Origin: Ruminococcus flavefaciens
GTDB taxonomy: Bacteria; Bacillota; Clostridia; Oscillospirales; Ruminococcaceae
Length of the DNA: 64,000 nt
Reading direction: 5' to 3'
NCBI GenBank assembly: GCA_015067005.1
Contig: SVNH01000011.1
Location: forward strand, 39,745-103,744
Every line of letters begins with the position of its first letter. Positions within the stretch are counted from its first letter, which is position 1. The notes under the pieces were generated by a model. It saw nothing but the letters and a program-made list of their open reading frames with translations, was not told the DNA's origin and made no database searches. Of the stretch, positions 60,673 through 64,000 are shown piece by piece. Both the position numbers and the translations under genes were made by a program.

Positions 60673-61272
60673 TCAGTTGTCGCTGTATAGCTTATAGAAG
60701 TACGAGCGGGATATACCTAATTCCCGTATTGCTTCTACAGGCTTTTTGTTTCCGTTGCGGACATCTGCCATTATCTGCTGCCAGTTGTTAGGTAGAGACT
60801 TTGATGGACGCCCGAAGCGGACATTTTTCTTCTTTGCAGCAGCTATTCCTTCACGCTGACGAGCTCGTATCTTGTTGCGCTCGTTCTCAGCTATGGCTCC
60901 GAGCACTTCGATAAGAATAGCATTTATCATTTCGAGTACCCACTCCTGCTCCGGCGGAAAGTCAGTGAGCGTTGTAGGAATGTCTAGTATCTTCACACGA
61001 ATGCCCATAACCTTGAACTCTTCCAGTTCTCGCTTTATATCAGCTTTGTTTCGACTGAGCCTGTCCAGTTCTTTTATGACAAGCGAATCACCCTTGCGGA
61101 GTATTTGACGTTTTAGATACTGATAACCTTCTCGCTCCGTGTCCTTACCGGAAGCCTTGTCGATGATGATGTTCTGTTCAGGCACACCGAACTTAGTAAG
61201 AGCTTCGATCTGCCTGTCCTCATTCTGTTCCCGGGTAGATACCCGGGCGTATCCATAGATTCTGTTGTCCAT
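60673..61272 (-). CDS. Serine recombinase (resolvase/invertase family)
   Basis: The 199-residue protein begins YGYARVSTREQNEDRQ, with the catalytic Ser in RVSTREQ (about residue 12), and contains LVIKELDRLSRNKADI and the long helix ENERNKIRARQREGIAAAKK. A C-terminal helix-turn-helix reads PVEAIRELGISRSYFYKLYS. Length and order fit the small Tn3-like resolvases. GGAGGTAA precedes the ATG. It would bind repeats upstream of its own gene and resolve or invert mobile DNA. Confidence 0.93.
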   Translation of the reverse strand: MDNRIYGYARVSTREQNEDRQIEALTKFGVPEQNIIIDKASGKDTEREGYQYLKRQILRKGDSLVIKELDRLSRNKADIKRELEEFKVMGIRVKILDIPTTLTDFPPEQEWVLEMINAILIEVLGAIAENERNKIRARQREGIAAAKKKNVRFGRPSKSLPNNWQQIMADVRNGNKKPVEAIRELGISRSYFYKLYSDN

Positions 61273-61400
61273 ATTACCTCCAATTTGTCCATAAATGTGG
61301 TTGTTACTTAGTGGACGTCCATAAAGTCAAAACAAGACTTTTATGTACACTTTTTTGCTTGTTTTCAAGGTGTGCATAAAAGTGTACTTTTTGGAACGCC
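61273..61400. promoter_or_regulatory. Inverted repeats upstream of the resolvase (res-like site)
   Basis: The region holds repeated GTCCATA boxes (near 61267, 61287 and 61317), an inverted pair ATAAAGTC/GACTTTTAT (61321-61343) and a 10-bp pair GTACACTTTT (61345-61354) with AAAAGTGTAC (61378-61387). Such clustered dyads are expected of a recombination/regulatory site of a serine resolvase. Confidence 0.5.
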
Positions 61401-61444
61401 TAATTCTGAATTCGTGTAATAAAATAGCCGCCAGCAATGGCGGC

Positions 61445-61687
61445 TCAAGTGTTCAATAGGTTTTTGACTGTTTCAAAGTATTCTCTCATCTCGGAGTTAT
61501 CGGGCTCGATTTGCAGTACAAATGCTATTCGTCCGAGAAGCGAGTGTAGGTATTTGTCGGGAGACATATCAAGTCCCCTGCGATTGATACTCTCAGCAGC
61601 TCCGTACTTATGACAGTAGTAGACCTCCTGACGTAGTGAACGTTTCTGATTTCGGGACAGCGTTGGCTTTTCGTTGACAACTATCCG
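61445..61687 (-). pseudogene. C-terminal fragment of a retron-like reverse transcriptase
   Basis: The minus strand reads NEKPTLSRNQKRSLRQEVYY, then CHKYGAAESINRRGLD, and KYLHSLLGRIAFVLQIEPDN before a stop at 61445. This matches the thumb/C-terminal end of bacterial reverse transcriptases of the retron and related defence classes. The catalytic palm with YADD is absent; the frame breaks off abruptly at about 61687 where mobilization-gene DNA begins. It is a relic. Confidence 0.6.
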
Positions 61688-61923
61688 TATTCCAAAAAAG
61701 TTAGCTGAAACAATTCAGATGGAAGCTGAAAAGGATTTTGGTAACAACTTCTCTGATGCAGCTAATTACAGAATGTAGCACTATAAGTGTCCGCTTACGC
61801 CTGTGATAGTTGCAAAGATTCAGGATATATTGAATCTCGCAACTGAATCTATCGAACAAAAATCAGTAGAAAAAGCAGAGAAAGCACAGAAGGAGGCGAA
61901 GTATTTATGGAAGTACTTAAAAT
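61683..61923 (+). pseudogene. Mobilization accessory (MobC-like) fragment with in-frame stop
   Basis: The frame IRIPKKLAETIQMEAEKDFG continues to NFSDAANYRM, meets a TAG (61776-61778), and resumes HYKCPLTPVIVAKIQDILNL up to KYLWKYLK. The composition fits the small ribbon-helix-helix protein that accompanies MobA-type relaxases. The 5' end is missing at the joint with the reverse transcriptase relic. It overlaps the following relaxase frame by 17 bp. Confidence 0.5.
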
Positions 61924-62443
61924 AATCACTCGTTCAAGAGGCGGTTTTAATTATATAAACAACGTTATGAAATATTTGTTCGACGAGCGTTGTAACGCTT
62001 CTAAAGGATATGGCTTAGATTCTCGGAATGCCTCTTCTGCAAAAGCAGCATTTAAGGGAAATAGCTCGTTCTGGAGAAATGAGGATAAGAATCCTTTACT
62101 GCATAACGTGTATAGTTTTACAAAAGAGACAGCACCTACTCCTGAGGATGCAATAAGACTTGTTGATGAAATAAGTAAGCCGTATACTGATGATCATTTG
62201 GCTCTGAGTGTCGCACATGAAGCTGACAGAGATTGTGCTTTAAATCATGTGCATCAGCTTATAGGAACGACAAATTATGTTGATGGATCAATGCTATATG
62301 CTGATGATTCGACTGCTTTTGATCTGGCTCAGCGTACAGCAAATGCTACTGGACAGCCTGTTGAACTGGAAACAGAATCAAATGACGGTAAAAAGTGGAA
62401 ATGCCCAAGAATAATTATACCCAAGAAGGATGATGATGAATAA
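61907..62443 (+). CDS. Relaxase-like mobilization protein, short
   Basis: The 178-residue protein begins MEVLKIITRSRGGFNYINNV. The segment DHLALSVAHEADRDCALNHV, then HQLIGTTNYVDGSMLY, carries the His-x-His metal-binding signature of MobA/TraI-like relaxases. A possible catalytic Tyr lies in the first 25 residues. It is much shorter than complete relaxases (usually above 300), though the reading frame is intact and preceded by GAAGGAGG. It may be a truncated or compact relaxase. Confidence 0.6.
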   Translation: MEVLKIITRSRGGFNYINNVMKYLFDERCNASKGYGLDSRNASSAKAAFKGNSSFWRNEDKNPLLHNVYSFTKETAPTPEDAIRLVDEISKPYTDDHLALSVAHEADRDCALNHVHQLIGTTNYVDGSMLYADDSTAFDLAQRTANATGQPVELETESNDGKKWKCPRIIIPKKDDDE

Positions 62444-62587
62444 TTGACAACCGCAAAGAAATAACTCTTGATTTTACTATACAACTCAGAGCAGCTTCAT
62501 AGTGATTCATAATCATACCCGGCCTTGTGTCGGGTGAAGCTATTCTCTAACTATGATATAATAAATTCAACATCTTTTCGGAAACGC

Positions 62588-62616
62588 TTGACACTATCGC
62601 TGTGATATGATATTAT
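62588..62616 (+). promoter_or_regulatory. Promoter of the GNAT gene
   Basis: TTGACA (62588-62593) and TATTAT (62611-62616), 17-bp spacer, 67 bp before the ATG. Confidence 0.7.
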
Positions 62617-62682
62617 ACTCATAAGCTACTAAGTATTAATTAACTAAAGCTCAAGAATGATGTGAACTGAATCGAGGGTAAT

Positions 62683-63183
62683 ATGCTGAAACTAAAATCT
62701 GCTAACTACGAGGATATAGAGAAAGAGTGGCTCTTTCAACGCAGTATTCCTGTTGACGAAAACGGTTTTCTCAACGATTATCCTGATATAAGCCGTGAGG
62801 ATTTTGATTTTGCTCTTGAAACGATGATTGCACAGTCTAAGGGTGAAAAGCTGCCGGAAGGATACGTTCCGCAGACAGTATATTATCTGTGGGATGATGA
62901 TAATATCGTTGGCACATTTCACTTCCGCCAATATCTCTGTCAATCGCTAATTGAGGGAGCAGGTCATATCGGCTACTACATAGCTCCTGAATATCGCGGC
63001 AAAGGCTATGCTTCTCAGGGCCTTAAGCTCCTCATCGATGAGATAAGAGGCGATGTTCAGGATGATGAAATATATCTGCGTGTTAACAGGGATAATTCAG
63101 CTTCTCTCAGAGTTATGCTGAATAATGGCGGATATATTCATCATCAAGATGACACGAAGTATTATGTCAGAATCAAGAAATAG
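62683..63183 (+). CDS. GNAT-family N-acetyltransferase
   Basis: The 166-residue enzyme has the GNAT fold: an N-terminal LKLKSANYEDIEKEWLFQ, motif A HIGYYIAPEYRGKGYASQGL (acetyl-CoA binding RGKGYA), and DNSASLRVMLNNGGYIHHQD as motif B. The substrate is unknown; members modify small molecules, peptides or ribosomal proteins. GAGGGTAAT precedes the ATG. The PhzF relic starts 36 bp downstream and was probably cotranscribed. Confidence 0.92.
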   Translation: MLKLKSANYEDIEKEWLFQRSIPVDENGFLNDYPDISREDFDFALETMIAQSKGEKLPEGYVPQTVYYLWDDDNIVGTFHFRQYLCQSLIEGAGHIGYYIAPEYRGKGYASQGLKLLIDEIRGDVQDDEIYLRVNRDNSASLRVMLNNGGYIHHQDDTKYYVRIKK

Positions 63184-63218
63184 GCTAATATCACATTTCC
63201 ATAGGACAGGAGAAATAA

Positions 63219-63892
63219 TTGAAACAATACGTCGTTGACGCTTTCACAGATAAGATTTTCTCAGGTAATCCCGCTGCTGTATGCGTACTTGACAACTTCC
63301 CAAGAAGGAGATCGATTTCTGCGGTCACGCTACTTTGGCGACTGCTTTTGTTCTTTTCAACTACTTTGATCAGGATGCCGATACTCTCAACCTCTACGGT
63401 CAGATCGGTGAGTTTACCATTCATAAGAGTGATGATATGATAAAAATGGAGTTTCCTGCTTATAAGCTCGAACATATCGAGATAACCGATACAATGATTG
63501 AAGCTCTCGGAACTATCCCTCTCGCAGTATACAAAGACCGGGATATACTGTTCGTTCTTCGTGATGAAGACGAAGTGCGATACTTGCAACCGGATATGGA
63601 GCTTATCTCCAAGCTGGACGGAGCTTGCGTTGCTGTCACAGCCAAGGGTACGGAATATGACTGCGTTTCGCGGGTATTTGCACCAAAGTATGGTATGACT
63701 GAAGATCCGGTTACCGGTTCAACGCATTGTATGATCGCTCCATATTGGAGCATGAGACTGAATAAACCTGACATAACCGCTTTTCAAGCTTCTTCTCGTA
63801 CCGGTATTCTGTACTGTGAATGCATTGGAGATAAGGTGATTATCTCCGGAAAAGCTGTACTCTTCTCAATAAATGACATTGTAGCTTTGTGA
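63219..63892 (+). pseudogene. PhzF-family isomerase gene with internal deletion and frameshift
   Basis: The first 28 codons (MKQYVVDAFTDKIFSGNPAA to LDNFP) are the typical PhzF N-terminus, from a TTG behind AGGAG. The reading frame then shifts at about 63303 to KEIDFCGHATLATAFVLFNY and runs to 63892 with the PhzF C-terminal half (FAPKYGMTEDPVTGSTHCMI). About 40 residues between DNFP and EIDFCGHAT are missing, including the region with the catalytic Glu of the family. The gene cannot make an active enzyme. Confidence 0.85.
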
Positions 63893-63901
63893 AATATCGG
63901 T

Positions 63902-63959
63902 GCCGCCTTTATGGCGGCGCTTCTTTGTAATTAGAAAACCCCCAGTTTGACTGGGGGTT
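63902..63959 (+). terminator. Two hairpins at the right edge
   Basis: GCCGCC/GGCGGC (63902-63918), followed by a T-rich stretch, ends the PhzF relic. AACCCCCAG/CTGGGGGTT (63937-63959) is a second strong hairpin. The following AGCTTAAAGCTATAAGGCTT resembles the end of an IS200/IS605-type element, but nothing more is visible before the edge. Confidence 0.5.
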
Positions 63960-64000
63960 CAAAAGAGCTTAAAGCTATAAGGCTTGAAAGAAAAACTCCT

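Noticed and set aside
61445..61687. Functional retron
   Set aside because: Only the C-terminal end of the reverse transcriptase remains, with no YADD motif and no msr/msd region.

Overview
The window looks like a chromosomal segment of a gut, fibre-degrading Ruminococcus-like Firmicute (Oscillospiraceae). Pointers are strong TTGACA-17-TATAAT promoters, AGGAGG ribosome binding sites, dockerin and cohesin modules, large LPQTG surface proteins, and multidomain GH30 and GH97 hydrolases. It mixes ordinary core genes (sufBC, rubrerythrin, PPi-phosphofructokinase, trmB, lysS, greA, tRNA-Trp) with surface and nutrient-acquisition loci and with debris of mobile elements.

Layout. 1-3671: an OmpR-type response regulator (cut by the left edge) and an FtsX-type ABC pair. 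4173-7322: a sortase-anchored protein with an aerolysin-like pore-forming region. 7323-13160: accessory DNA with a DUF4869/P-loop ATPase pair, a structured leader with two terminators, a chimera of integrase, ICE helicase and surface-protein fragments, a serine hydrolase and a broken FAH gene. 13465-15689: a papain-like lipoprotein overlapping a U32-like gene. 15852-20696: a 1614-residue dockerin/C-type lectin/LPQTG protein. 21142-24501: a secreted GH97 enzyme. 24983-32087: SUF genes, c-di-GMP proteins, rubrerythrin and PFK. 32199-39070: a leftward operon behind a cobalamin riboswitch-like leader. It encodes a cohesin/dockerin protein, a membrane-anchored transcobalamin-like protein, and a complete ECF transporter whose S component resembles CbrT. 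39127-43422: an AraC regulator divergent from a GH30-CBM22-dockerin-SGNH enzyme. 43708-52070: a second FtsX ABC pair and housekeeping genes. 52273: tRNA-Trp, followed by 11-bp tandem repeats and a genomic island to the right edge.

Two systems stand out. The first is the vitamin B12 operon: two kinds of extracellular modules resembling the alpha and beta domains of human intrinsic factor sit beside an ECF importer, and one protein carries both cohesin and dockerin modules, hinting at cobalamin capture on the cellulosome scaffold. The second is the island at 52560-60630. A WYL-domain regulator, a degenerate DEDDh exonuclease and a 1093-residue fusion of a PD-(D/E)XK-like nuclease to an SNF2 helicase each have a TGTACGAAA-type near-palindrome at their promoter. 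A UDG-fold-like protein, a macrodomain protein and two copies of an uncharacterised family lie alongside. This looks like a WYL-controlled, probably undescribed, nucleic-acid defence cassette. It is followed by mobile-element remains: resolvase, reverse transcriptase tail, mobilization genes, and a PhzF pseudogene.
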